A program made the position numbers and the translations under genes. From the NCBI GenBank assembly GCA_000969725.1, contig JXSR01S062035.1: a stretch of DNA of 30,939 nucleotides; one strand, 5' to 3'. Within the stretch, counting starts at the first letter, position 1; every line of letters starts with the position of its first letter. This DNA is from Ophiothrix spiculata (Eukaryota; Echinodermata; Ophiuroidea; Amphilepidida; Ophiotrichidae). Positions 28,201-30,939 of this stretch are shown here, in pieces. Below the pieces are notes generated by a model, which was not told the DNA's origin, did not search any database, and saw only the letters and a list, made by a program, of their open reading frames with translations.

Positions 28201-30448
28201 ATATTTTGTATATAAAACGTATACTGACCACTTGTTATTCGTGGTATGATTAAAATATTTCTCCTTTAAGTGCTAAACTTGTTCTTTTTACAAAAAAAAT
28301 GACAAAATTCTATATATTTATGGTATATAATAGGAATATTAACTTTATTTTGTTTGGTTTGTTAAAATTATTTCCACTCGGTGATCTCAAATCCATGATT
28401 ATGTCCTCAGCTTTGCTTTGGACAAAATCATGGTTTTGAGACCACCTTGGGAATATATATTTTACCATGCCCCTCAAAGCAGTCAATATTTGTATACTAT
28501 TACCATAATAAAAGAGCAGTCAGTATTTGTTTTATATACCAATTTTGTTTTGAGTGGGCAATTAGTAAAAACTATTGACAAGCTCAAATTATACCCATGG
28601 TATATAATGTATAATATTTACCTGCAAAGAATGACTATCTTTTGAATAGAAAGAGGTCTTCATTATTGGAGGGTGTAATGTGAAACATTTCAAACCATAA
28701 AATTTCTGAAACTGTACAGATTGTATACATTATCTTATTTCTGTTCCATGTATAATTTGGTTGATTAAGCTTAGCATTAAAAAGGATTAAAGTCATAAAA
28801 TTTTGAAAACTGATTTAGGCCTGACATCACTTGACGACCTGTCCTCAATGAGAAGTTCCATCTAGAAATACCCACATAGAAATGAGGTACAATTTGATCC
28901 TTGTCACTCGATGGGAAATTCTATATACTTGTATATGGACTTGAATAAGAATTGAATATATAAATGTAAAAATATTTGACCTAGATGGTCTAATTATCCA
29001 TATATCACAAAGTTTAGTCAGTGAGTTCTCACTCTGCGCCTTGTCTGTCTTACCATTACTAAATTTATTTACCAGCAGAATCGCATATATCTTCCATTGA
29101 ATTTGGATGGCAAAGAAATAAGTTTTTATCTTTCAGTCACAATATTTTTTGTACATATTTTCCTGGAAATTAGCACATATGACTTAGTCCTTTTTAGCAC
29201 TAAGCTTTTCAACTGTATGTTTTGTAGTTGTAACTTCTGTAGAAAATAAGCAAACATTTAAAATTAAGACAGTCAAACCAATGGATCTTGTACAGTTTAC
29301 TATATGGTCAAGTACCATGCATATGGGGGGAGTGGGTTAGCGCAGCGGTAGTTCCCTCGCCTTGCACCAATGAGGTCCCGAGTTCGAGTCCCACGCCCGG
29401 CGCTTTATGTGCATTTGGTTTTCAGTCCATGCTCATTTCCGCAGGTTTTTCTCCGGGTACTCCGGTCTTCCTCCTGCATTCAAAACTGAATTTAAAATAC
29501 ATCTTGGAGCCATGTTGAAGATAAGCTTCCTTTCCAAGTACCAAGTTGGGTTTCCTTGGCGAAAGCCTAAGGTGATTTTTTTTAAAGTGTACAAAAACCA
29601 ACAGGTGGTTTGAAGTCTTAATTAAGACTTAGATAAACTCACACAGTTTAACAACTCTTTGGAACTTGTGACAGTAAGTTGTGAGCTTAGAACCTGTTAT
29701 GGCCAATGAGTTACGTCCTTACATAGACATTTGATTAAATGCTTGTACCCATGTGATATGTTAATACTTTTTTAGGAATAGTTATTTATTTATAACATTC
29801 GGCAGAAAGCCAGGCTAATCCCAATAATGTATATGCATTAAATTTAAAGGATGTCTCTGTAGAGTGAAAAACAGAATATTGGATAGAATTTTGGATGCAG
29901 GAGGAAACTGAAGTGCTCAGGGAAAATCGGCGAAGACTAGTATGGATATATGTCCGACCAGGAATCGAACTGGGCCGCATTGGTAAAAGGCAAGGGAAGA
30001 AATGCTGCACCAACCCCTCCCCATTTAGCACTGCCTAATGGTATGAAACATGCAATGAAATGAAGCTAACTCTATTTTAGTGATAAGAAGACTAATGTGA
30101 AGTGGTTTATAAAAGAACACAACATTGATGTATTTTTACACCACCAGAAGAACAGGATAATCAGTCTTTTTCAATACAGCTTCAACTTTTGACTTCCTTT
30201 TCTTGTGCAATTTGTTTAATAGTTTTTATTATATCTGTTACTAGTTAAAATGATTAAATTGTCTCTAATGCGAAATAAGTTAAGGAAAGCTCAATCTGGC
30301 TGAATTATATTGTAACACAGGCATGGAAAGACCCAAATCATCCAGTCATCACCTCAAAAGAGTGTCCAGCACCAATACCTGTAGTCCTTCATCTGATGCA
30401 GATGGCAGACCATTCAACGCTAAGGGGTCAGTAACACTAGCTGCATGA
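1119..30448 (+). CDS. AGBL2: Cytosolic carboxypeptidase 2-like gene (tubulin deglutamylase), 5'-partial, 18 exons
   Basis: This is a spliced gene; the coding exons are listed separately and join in frame to ~747 residues with a stop at 30446-30448. The family (M14D, CCP/Nna1) removes glutamate from tubulin C-terminal tails and side chains; CCP2 and CCP3 act in the cytoplasm at centrioles, basal bodies and cilia. Residues are numbered from the first visible codon. Seen: end of the CCP N-domain (1-86, with YPYTYTDLQ), then the metallocarboxypeptidase domain (~87-309) with zinc ligands His98 and Glu101 of HPGE, LNR at 156-158, the third zinc His at 194 in DLHGH, and catalytic Glu267 in YTME. The tail (310-747) is polar and low in recognisable domains. 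From memory of human AGBL2, the match runs past the catalytic domain into a shared serine-rich GSDSS/DGLPVHL stretch, which favours AGBL2 over AGBL3. An invertebrate gene may predate the AGBL2/AGBL3 split. The start codon and N-terminus are missing from the window. Confidence 0.9.
1541..1888. repeat. Two-copy tandem repeat, period ~176 bp
   Basis: Units start at 1541 and 1717 with TTACAGTGATTTGAGCC. Both contain the same TACTATTGCACGGC, AAACCTGTGTGATATCATGA and GGATCAGTCCAAATTTGACC blocks. Copies are ~90% alike, with small indels. It lies in the intron between exons a and b. Inside each unit TACTATTGCAC and GCAATAGTAC are inverted, so the unit may derive from a foldback element. Confidence 0.9.
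2141..2278 (+). CDS. AGBL2: AGBL2 exon b: N-domain to catalytic-domain linker
   Basis: 46 codons in phase 0 (residues 41-86), after TTTTACACAG and before GTAAGC. It encodes [16 protein letters not shown] and [17 protein letters not shown], which align with the CCP2/3 segment just before the zinc-binding strand. The stretch after it (TPQVAR) is variable in the family. Confidence 0.93.
2847..2935 (+). pseudogene. Decayed tandem copy of the HPGE zinc-binding exon
   Basis: This is a near copy, 125 bp upstream, of the real HPGE exon at 2972-3082, including its pyrimidine tract and AG acceptor. It still reads [16 protein letters not shown], but differs at four amino acids, including Cys for the Arg that precedes VHPGE. 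The copy stops after the codons NYL, before the last ~24 bases of the exon, so it has no GT donor. Read onward, the frame runs through the next acceptor and hits TGA at 2973-2975. It is probably an unused pseudo-exon; inclusion would truncate the protein. Confidence 0.8.
2972..3082 (+). CDS. AGBL2: AGBL2 exon c: zinc-binding HPGE exon
   Basis: 37 codons in phase 0 (residues 87-123), after TTGTTTTTCAG and before GTAACT. It carries [17 protein letters not shown] with the first two zinc ligands, His98 and Glu101, then the helix ending in NSPDAK. Length and sequence match the family. This copy, and not the one at 2847, is the functional exon, because it alone has the conserved Arg before VHPGE and a donor site. 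Confidence 0.95.
3448..3620 (-). mobile_element. SINE 3' fragment with AAT tail, minus strand
   Basis: An (ATA)n tract followed by a CAGCATTTATAAAACACTT block, an ATTATTACGCTG block and a CACTTAGATTGTAAT block. These occur in the same order as in the fuller SINE at 19137-19452. It lacks the tRNA-like head, so it is 5'-truncated in element orientation. Confidence 0.65.
3895..3943. repeat. Short perfect-looking hairpin
   Basis: Arms GTCGGTTACCTCACATACT and AGTATGTGATGTGACCAACG pair with a few mismatches around the loop AGAAG. It is in the intron between exons c and d. It could be a remnant of a MITE or a small structured RNA; nothing decides. Confidence 0.6.
4311..4382. repeat. Short tandem duplication, period 37 bp
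   Basis: TCGGAAAGTTACAGCG plus the following AT-rich 20 bp occurs twice, at 4311 and 4348. Confidence 0.85.
4495..4664 (+). CDS. AGBL2: AGBL2 exon d: substrate-binding NPDG / LNR segment
   Basis: 56 codons plus two bases (residues 124-179, with codon 180 split), after TTTCTGCAG and before GTGAGA. It encodes [20 protein letters not shown] followed by RDLNRNY. In M14 peptidases the Arg of the NYR region and the Asn-Arg pair of LNR (157-158) bind the substrate's C-terminal carboxylate. It is one of the most conserved stretches of the family. Confidence 0.96.
5363..5522 (+). CDS. AGBL2: AGBL2 exon e: third zinc ligand (DLHGH)
   Basis: One base completing Arg180, then 53 codons (residues 181-233); acceptor TTCATAG, donor GTATGG. 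It encodes [19 protein letters not shown]; the first His of DLHGH (194) is the expected third zinc ligand. The following FIYGCDN and [15 protein letters not shown] segments are typical of CCP2/CCP3. Confidence 0.95.
6119..6195. repeat. Short tandem duplication, period ~39 bp
   Basis: TACCTTTCCGATTAAATTT followed by AATAAAAT occurs twice in a row in the intron between exons e and f. Confidence 0.8.
6240..6535. repeat. Inverted repeat pair in the exon e-f intron
   Basis: The arm at 6240-6302 (CCCAAGTCC..., TACAGCACATATGAATGCAA, CAATGACCC) is matched in inverted order by 6477-6535 (CTTGGGTCACTGTTG, ATTCATATGC, GTGCTGTGTAAG). A similar direct-orientation block starts near 5910. The arms are diverged. 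It is probably an old foldback element. Confidence 0.55.
7071..7172 (+). CDS. AGBL2: AGBL2 exon f: catalytic glutamate exon
   Basis: 34 codons in phase 0 (residues 234-267), after a long poly-T tract ending in CAG and before GTAAGA. It encodes [17 protein letters not shown] and ends in NSYTME. The final Glu267, the last codon of the exon, is the general base of the M14 mechanism. Confidence 0.96.
7257..7472. mobile_element. MITE, 216 bp, long terminal inverted repeats
   Basis: The left end CCGTATTCACTCGTCCAATT pairs with the right end, whose reverse complement begins CCCTATTCACTCGTCTAATT. The similarity extends ~37 bp. A TA lies left and a CA right, compatible with a decayed TA target duplication. 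There is no coding capacity. It sits 85 bp after exon f. Confidence 0.85.
7598..7790 (+). mobile_element. tRNA-derived SINE, copy 1
   Basis: The tRNA-like head has an A box (AAGCGCAGTGG at 7610) and a B box (GGGTTCGATTGC at 7651), i.e. an RNA polymerase III promoter. The body has the GGGTACTTTGGTCTTCCTCC block shared with the copy at 29325. It is too diverged to be a working tRNA gene. Confidence 0.8.
7788..8228. repeat. Direct repeat of ~60 bp, copies 380 bp apart
   Basis: AAGAATTTTTTCATTTTTC and the following TTCTGAGTTTGATAAA...ACATCAA.TACAGC occur at about 7789-7845 and 8170-8222. The first copy abuts the end of the SINE. The intervening DNA has no other clear feature. Confidence 0.75.
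8970..9095 (+). CDS. AGBL2: AGBL2 exon g: end of catalytic domain
   Basis: 42 codons in phase 0 (residues 268-309), after TTTGTTGCAG and before GTAGGC. It encodes [16 protein letters not shown] and then [14 protein letters not shown], the conserved end of the carboxypeptidase fold. The ATFCGSTLG loop follows directly on the catalytic Glu in the previous exon. Confidence 0.95.
9240..9474. mobile_element. MITE family A, copy 1 (inverted relative to copy 2)
   Basis: Terminal inverted repeats ATTGTCATGTGAGTGCAAG / CTTGCACTCACATGTCGAT enclose ~150 bp with a second inner pair (GCAATGGCTGCC / GGCAGCTATTGC). TA borders both ends, suggesting a Tc1/mariner-type TA target. Its reverse complement matches the element at 23987, including the CTCTATAATCTCC core. 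Confidence 0.88.
9481..11327. other. Intron sequence without recognised features
   Basis: AT-rich, no exon-like open frame with good splice sites, and no clear repeat structure seen. Confidence 0.4.
11328..11630. mobile_element. MITE, 303 bp, TA target duplication
   Basis: The left end AAGCTGGTTTCAGAGTTCC and the right end (reverse complement AAGGTGGTTTCGGAGTAGC) form inverted repeats with a shared TGTCGT after them. Both ends are flanked by TA (11326-11327 and 11631-11632). This fits a Tc1/mariner-derived non-autonomous element. It explains the otherwise striking open frame of ~125 codons here. Confidence 0.85.
11633..12978. other. Intron sequence between MITEs
   Basis: AT-rich, with an AAT-rich SINE-tail fragment at 12253-12330 as the only recognised feature. 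Confidence 0.4.
12253..12330 (-). mobile_element. SINE tail fragment (AAT-rich, minus strand)
   Basis: An (AAT)n tract followed by CATAGCATTTATATAGGGC and CAGCGCTTTACAC. This matches the 3' end of the SINE at 19137 (CGGTATTTATATGCGC, ATAGCGCTTGACA). Only the end of the element is left. Confidence 0.6.
12979..13317. mobile_element. Compound MITE: overlapping units sharing terminal repeats
   Basis: GGCCTGTATTCCAGAAA occurs twice in direct orientation (12979, 13033), and its reverse complement TTTCTGGAATACAGGC occurs twice (ending 13200 and 13317). Two diverged internal bodies lie between: both contain CCAGGAATGA, CGC..CAT.GCAG and AGTTCAATGAGCC. It reads as a tandem or nested MITE dimer. The right end is 51 bp before exon h. 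Confidence 0.88.
13369..13505 (+). CDS. AGBL2: AGBL2 exon h: post-catalytic helix and acidic segment
   Basis: 45 codons plus two bases (residues 310-354), after AATTTGCAG and before GTAAAT. It encodes [20 protein letters not shown], a likely helix, then an acidic stretch [13 protein letters not shown]. The same order (leucine-rich helix, then an acidic/serine run) follows the catalytic domain in vertebrate AGBL2. A compound MITE ends only 51 bp upstream of this exon. Confidence 0.88.
13897..14327. mobile_element. MITE, 431 bp, filled with ATCGCAAAT motifs
   Basis: The ends GGGGCCTATTTCACTAAC and GTTAGTGAAATAGGCCCC are perfect inverted repeats. The inside carries many copies of TCATCGCAAA and its complement TTTGCGAT, in both orientations, so the element can fold along its length. 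No clear target duplication is seen. It lies between exons h and i. Confidence 0.92.
14388..14454 (+). CDS. AGBL2: AGBL2 exon i: serine/aspartate motif DGLPVHL
   Basis: One base completing Ser355, then 22 codons (356-377), after TTGTCTCACAG and before GTGAGG. It encodes [26 protein letters not shown]...DGLPVHL stretch is present in vertebrate AGBL2, so this short exon supports the ortholog call. Confidence 0.9.
14507..14925. mobile_element. MITE-like element, ~419 bp
   Basis: ACCGTGTACACGTGTAAA at the left is matched by TTTACACATGTACACGGT at the right in inverted orientation, with weaker pairing outward. The interior has no coding capacity. It lies between exons i and j. Confidence 0.7.
15620..15796 (+). 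CDS. AGBL2: AGBL2 exon j: lysine-rich tail
   Basis: 59 codons in phase 0 (residues 378-436), after TTTTTGTAG and before GTGAGA. It starts [17 protein letters not shown] and continues with Lys/Glu-rich sequence (about a third Lys) to a Ser/Gly-rich end. Vertebrate AGBL2 has a similar poly-Lys run in the same position. It may act as a nuclear localisation signal or bind acidic tubulin tails; that is inference. Confidence 0.88.
16001..16200 (-). mobile_element. Possible 3' end of a non-LTR retrotransposon, minus strand
   Basis: Read on the minus strand the segment ends AATGGAAATAAAGATTACAG, a style of 3' end common in CR1/L2-like LINEs, after a stretch with GGTCTACTCCTCCATTTG. No reverse transcriptase frame is present. 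The family is not identified. Confidence 0.3.
16866..16997 (+). CDS. AGBL2: AGBL2 exon k: basic, histidine-rich tail segment
   Basis: 44 codons in phase 0 (residues 437-480), after TTCTTGTGTGTCTAG and before GTATGG. It encodes [13 protein letters not shown] and further Arg/His/Ser-rich sequence with no domain I recognise. The evidence is the splice sites, the matching phase and an open frame. Reading on into the intron meets no early stop, so the 3' border rests on the donor alone. Confidence 0.72.
17194..17220 (+). CDS. AGBL2: AGBL2 exon l: 27-nt microexon
   Basis: Nine codons (RRSKQFKEK; residues 481-489) between an AATATCAG acceptor and a strong GTAAGT donor, in phase 0 on both sides, so it can be included or skipped without a frameshift. 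It continues the basic character of its neighbours. A decayed copy of this exon and its flanks lies at 19551-19604. Confidence 0.55.
17527..18008. repeat. Two-copy tandem repeat, period ~241 bp
   Basis: Units begin near 17527 and 17768 (GGGGAAGAA.TCCTGACC) and share CTATGGACAATCAAA, GTAGTACAGCACAGGTTTGA, TAGGCCTATCCAGGCCATAG and TTCATTGCAATATCAAAGAA. Copies are ~90% alike. It lies in the intron before exon m. Confidence 0.92.
18146..18542. repeat. Foldback: inverted arms ~70 bp
   Basis: Left arm (18150-18215: CCGGGGAAGTAGTGACGTCA ... AACATGTGAGACCTGGTTCC) pairs with the right arm (18468-18540: TTTGGAACCAAAACGCACGT ... ATTATTACTTCCCCAGCG). The spacer is ~250 bp. Adjacent GATATCAGGACCTTCCCATC occurs twice (~18554 and ~18633), and inverted forms (GATGGGAGGGTCCCAATATC) lie near 18800 and 18963. 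A composite palindromic repeat region. Confidence 0.75.
18540..18985. repeat. Direct and inverted copies of a GATATCAGGACC block
   Basis: Two direct copies of AAGAAGATATCAGGACCTTC with the following CCATCATGC.TTGCTTC, ~80 bp apart. Two inverted relatives follow (CATGATGGGAGGGTCCCAA and CATGATGGTTAGGTCCTGAT). They look like pieces of one repeat family shared with the neighbouring foldback. Confidence 0.7.
19137..19452 (-). mobile_element. tRNA-derived SINE with AAT tail, minus strand, near full length
   Basis: On the minus strand it starts with a tRNA-like head (GTGTGGTCTAGTGG as A box, GAGTTCGAGCCCCGC as B box). A central TCCTTGGGCAAGACATTTAA block common in animal SINEs follows, then a body, ending in (ATT)n. 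Fragments of the same family lie at 3448 and 12253. The short minus-strand open frame over it is incidental. Confidence 0.8.
19551..19604 (+). pseudogene. Decayed copy of the 27-nt microexon and its flanks
   Basis: CTAATATCAG / AGATAAAGCAAATAA / GTAAGTTGGCAC matches the microexon region at 17181-17232 (ATAATATCAG, exon, GTAAGTTGGCAC). The copy keeps acceptor and donor, but the 'exon' (19570-19584) is 15 nt and contains in-frame TAA codons, so inclusion would stop translation. Confidence 0.65.
19636..21127. repeat. GC-rich tandem array, unit ~600 bp
   Basis: Two long units (about 19947-20545 and 20546-21127) share the same succession: ATTATATGAAAGCCCCGTTG, GTCGAGCTAGGGGGC, ACCGGAGGTCCAGGGCC-type, GAGGGCTTCTACACACTT, AATACTTATTTTAAATACCC, then CAACTAGACGAGAATGAAT. 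A third, more diverged partial unit lies at 19675-19900. Locally rich in GGGG/CCCC (GGGCGAAGCCCCC palindromes), unlike the AT-rich surroundings. No frame of note. Confidence 0.9.
21206..21272 (+). CDS. AGBL2: AGBL2 exon m
   Basis: 22 codons plus one base (residues 490-511), after CCCTCAACAG and before GTAAGC. It encodes [20 protein letters not shown], a short helical-looking segment. Phase 0 in and phase 1 out fit exons l (or k) and n. The function of this tail region is unknown. Confidence 0.75.
21484..21733. mobile_element. MITE, ~250 bp, long inverted repeats
   Basis: AGGCTCTGTCACACATCACC and the following ATGTAGAGCC(C)AAACGTATGAATAAC pair with GTTATTTGTATGTTTGGCTC and TATATGGTGATGTGTGACAG at the other end. 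The arms are ~48 bp and strongly conserved. It lies between exons m and n. Confidence 0.9.
22198..22347 (+). CDS. AGBL2: AGBL2 exon n (copy 1 of a four-copy exon array)
   Basis: Two bases completing Asp512, then 49 codons plus one base (513-561); acceptor ATTATAG, donor GTAGGT. It encodes [17 protein letters not shown] followed by the helical stretch [20 protein letters not shown]. The 3' part, from about 22236, together with the donor and ~30 bp of intron, is repeated three more times downstream. Only this copy has the full 5' part and a conventional upstream acceptor. Confidence 0.78.
22409..22489 (+). CDS. AGBL2: Candidate extra exon (array copy 2)
   Basis: If GTCACAAG is used as acceptor and GTAGGC as donor, this is an 81-nt exon of phase 1-1 that would add 27 residues with [20 protein letters not shown] in frame. 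The intron from copy 1 would be only 61 nt. An alternative acceptor (GTCCCAG at 22399) is also in frame. Use is unproven; it may equally be skipped as part of the intron. Confidence 0.35.
22549..22629 (+). CDS. AGBL2: Candidate extra exon (array copy 3)
   Basis: Same structure as copy 2: 81 nt, phase 1-1, acceptor GTCACAAG, donor GTAGGT, and a coding stretch identical to copy 1 at the protein level. The intron from copy 2 would be 59 nt. Use is unproven. Confidence 0.33.
22694..22771 (+). CDS. AGBL2: Candidate extra exon (array copy 4, most diverged)
   Basis: Acceptor AACTAG and donor A/GTAGGT would give a 78-nt, in-frame exon encoding [19 protein letters not shown] and a diverged end (LVGLRFE). 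The exon ends in A, not G, before the donor, so the splice site is weaker. If it is not spliced, the frame stops at TGA 22784-22786. Confidence 0.25.
23046..23336 (+). CDS. AGBL2: AGBL2 exon o: long polar tail exon
   Basis: Two bases completing codon 562, 96 codons and one base (563-658), after TTTTTACAG and before GTACAT. It encodes [19 protein letters not shown] and then a long Ser/Thr/His/Arg-rich, probably disordered region ending NNEELNR. The open frame of this length with matching phases makes the exon solid although no domain is recognised. Confidence 0.82.
23394..23490. repeat. Interstitial telomere-like CCCTAA tract (degenerate)
   Basis: Repeated CCCTAACC, CCTAACCCTAAAC and close variants over ~95 bp inside the exon o-p intron. 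CCCTAA is the complement of the animal telomere repeat TTAGGG. The tract is degenerate, so it is old or was never perfect. Confidence 0.75.
23641..23710 (+). CDS. AGBL2: AGBL2 exon p
   Basis: Two bases, 22 codons and two bases (residues 659-682 across the joins), after TTTTTTGCAG and before GTAAGC. It encodes [20 protein letters not shown]. The splice sites and phase fit both neighbours. Confidence 0.75.
23987..24237. mobile_element. MITE family A, copy 2
   Basis: Ends TTGTCGTGTGAGTGCAAG and CTTGCTCTCACATGACAA. Inside, CTCTATAATCTCCTGTCTTG and an inner hairpin (TCTTCAGGTG / CACCTGAAGAA) match the reverse complement of the element at 9240-9474. It lies between exons p and q. Confidence 0.88.
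24466..24536 (+). CDS. AGBL2: AGBL2 exon q
   Basis: One base, 23 codons and one base (682-706 across the joins), after TTAACACAG and before GTAAGA. It encodes [20 protein letters not shown], a basic, serine-rich, probably disordered segment. Confidence 0.72.
24597..25006. mobile_element. MITE, 410 bp, Harbinger-like TTA target site
   Basis: Ends GGCCAAGAAAAAAATGGG with GTTTGTCTCAGAAACC inside, matched inverted by GGGTTTCTGAGACAAACTT and TTTTTTGGCC. Both sides carry TTA (24594-24596, 25007-25009). A 3-bp TTA/TAA duplication and GGCC ends fit PIF/Harbinger-type elements. It lies 60 bp after exon q. Confidence 0.85.
25516..25554 (+). CDS. AGBL2: Candidate 39-nt cassette exon
   Basis: Between TTTTCATCTTAG and a strong GTGAGT donor lies a 39-nt open segment (two bases, 12 codons, one base) that keeps phase 1 on both sides. 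It would insert [13 protein letters not shown] between exons q and r. It is too short for coding evidence and may be chance. Confidence 0.3.
26803..27182. mobile_element. Possible relative of the Harbinger-like MITE
   Basis: AAAAAAAAGGTTGTCTCAAAG at the left pairs with CTTTGAAACAAACTTTTTTTT at the right. The terminal pattern (poly-A then GTTTGTCTCA) resembles the element at 24597. The ends are worn and the interior was not matched. Confidence 0.45.
28379..28446. repeat. Hairpin: ~27-bp arms, 13-bp loop
   Basis: GGTGATCTCAAATCCATGAT and GTCC pair with GGAC and ATCATGGTTTTGAGACCACC around the loop TCAGCTTTGCTTT, with about four mismatches. Weaker pairing seems to continue outward (TTTATGGTATATAATAGG against CTATTACCATAATAAA), so it may be the centre of a larger palindromic element. 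Confidence 0.8.
29325..29578 (+). mobile_element. tRNA-derived SINE, copy 2 (best preserved)
   Basis: The tRNA-like head GGGTTAGCGCAGCGGTAG (A box) and GAGTTCGAGTCCCACGCCCG (B box) is followed by a body with TTTTTCTCCGGGTACTCCGG and TCTTCCTCCTGCATTCAAAA. The head and the CTTCCTCC block match the copy at 7598 and, inverted, the one at 29868. The short open frames on it are incidental. Confidence 0.88.
29868..30027 (-). mobile_element. tRNA-derived SINE, copy 3, minus strand
   Basis: On the minus strand: GGGTTGGTGCAGCATTTCTT (A-box region), CCCAGTTCGATTCCTGG (B box), then TTTCCTCCTGCATCCAAAA as in copy 2. More diverged than copy 2. Confidence 0.75.
30321..30448 (+). CDS. AGBL2: AGBL2 exon r: last coding exon with stop
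   Basis: Two bases completing Gly706, then 41 codons and TGA at 30446-30448, after TTGTAACACAG. It encodes [20 protein letters not shown] and a Ser-rich end, finishing VTLAA. A GGGTCAGT just before the stop could act as a donor to a further exon beyond the window, so the stop is likely but not certain. Confidence 0.68.
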
Positions 30449-30939
30449 GTATACTGTTGCACATTTTGTGTTTGTGAATGAATTCTAGCATTATTATTTC
30501 ATTGTAAACTTGAATTTCTCTCTCAGATTGTGTGAATCAACTATGCACTTGAAAAATGCACTCAAAGCATATGAGGGTTCTTTCAAGCAGGGCAGCTTGG
30601 TGTAAACTTGAACAAGCAACTTGAAATCCCATTGGGTCTGAGATAATTGCTGGTACTGTTTAGAGATGGGTAAATACTTAAGGCCTAAAAAAATATGTTT
30701 GTTTGCCCTCTGCGACCGACCCTCAAATGCAAAAAAAAATTTGGGTTGGGTATTTTTTTTCTTTTTTTTTTCTTCAAACATGTAAAATATGAACACTCGA
30801 TATTTTCGATGTAAAATGTAAAATTTAGCAGTATTAAAGTCACATTTAGTAGTATAAAATGCATATTTCCTCTAAATGACCCACACTCTTTGATTAAGCC
30901 CTGCATTGCTTAGTATTCACAATAAAATCCATGGAATGA
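30449..30939 (+). other. AGBL2: Probable 3' UTR
   Basis: Sequence after the stop codon, AT-rich, with several stops in all frames. It contains a T/A-homopolymer-rich repeat-like patch at 30670-30780. An AATAAA is present near the end. The cleavage site may lie beyond the window. Confidence 0.45.
30921..30926 (+). promoter_or_regulatory. Polyadenylation signal AATAAA
   Basis: A canonical AATAAA hexamer ~475 bp after the stop codon of the last exon. It is a candidate end signal for the gene; the hexamer also occurs by chance in AT-rich DNA. Confidence 0.35.

Larger units (their letters stand above)
25010..30320. other. Rest of the 5.8-kb exon q-r intron
   Basis: Very AT-rich. It contains a possible 39-nt exon (25516), a possible MITE (26803), a hairpin (28379) and two SINEs (29325, 29868). 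The stretches 25560-26800 and 27190-28370 show no exon or clear repeat. Confidence 0.5.

Noticed and set aside
29325..29400. Functional tRNA gene
   Set aside because: A and B boxes are present, but there is no proper acceptor stem or anticodon arm, and the sequence continues into a SINE body shared with other copies.

Overview
The window is genomic DNA of an animal, and it lies almost entirely inside one large, intron-rich gene on the plus strand. I can trace 18 exons, all with GT-AG borders and matching phases, from 1119 to a stop codon at 30446-30448. Together they encode the last ~747 residues of a cytosolic carboxypeptidase of the CCP2/CCP3 type (AGBL2/AGBL3 family, peptidase M14D), a tubulin deglutamylase. 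The 5' part of the gene (N-terminus and most of the N-domain) is not seen and presumably lies upstream. The organism looks like a marine invertebrate, most likely a deuterostome such as an echinoderm or hemichordate. The reasons are the protein's closeness to vertebrate AGBL2 combined with AT-rich introns packed with MITEs, tRNA-derived SINEs and AAT-tailed SINEs. This taxonomic call is inference.

Layout. 1-1118: no convincing exon. 1119-9095: seven exons carrying the end of the CCP N-domain and the whole zinc carboxypeptidase domain (HPGE, LNR, DLHGH and YTME motifs all intact). The HPGE exon has a decayed tandem copy just upstream. 9096-13368: a 4.3-kb intron with two clear MITEs and a compound MITE that ends 51 bp before the next exon. 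13369-17220: five exons for an acidic/serine-rich then lysine-rich tail, including a 27-nt microexon. 17221-21205: a repeat-filled 4-kb intron (a 241-bp tandem repeat that starts just here, a foldback element, a SINE, a decayed copy of the microexon and a GC-rich ~600-bp tandem array). 21206-24536: five C-terminal exons, one of which is repeated four times in tandem with splice donors and reading frame kept. 24537-30320: a 5.8-kb intron with a Harbinger-like MITE, a possible 39-nt cassette exon and two SINEs. 30321-30448: last coding exon, then a 3' UTR with AATAAA near the window end.

No other protein-coding gene is convincing on either strand. Most short ORFs are exon fragments, repeat sequence or chance. 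The most notable features are the four-copy exon array at 22198-22771, the dead copy of the zinc-binding exon at 2847-2935, and the dead copy of the 27-nt microexon at 19570-19584. All three are exon duplications within one gene.
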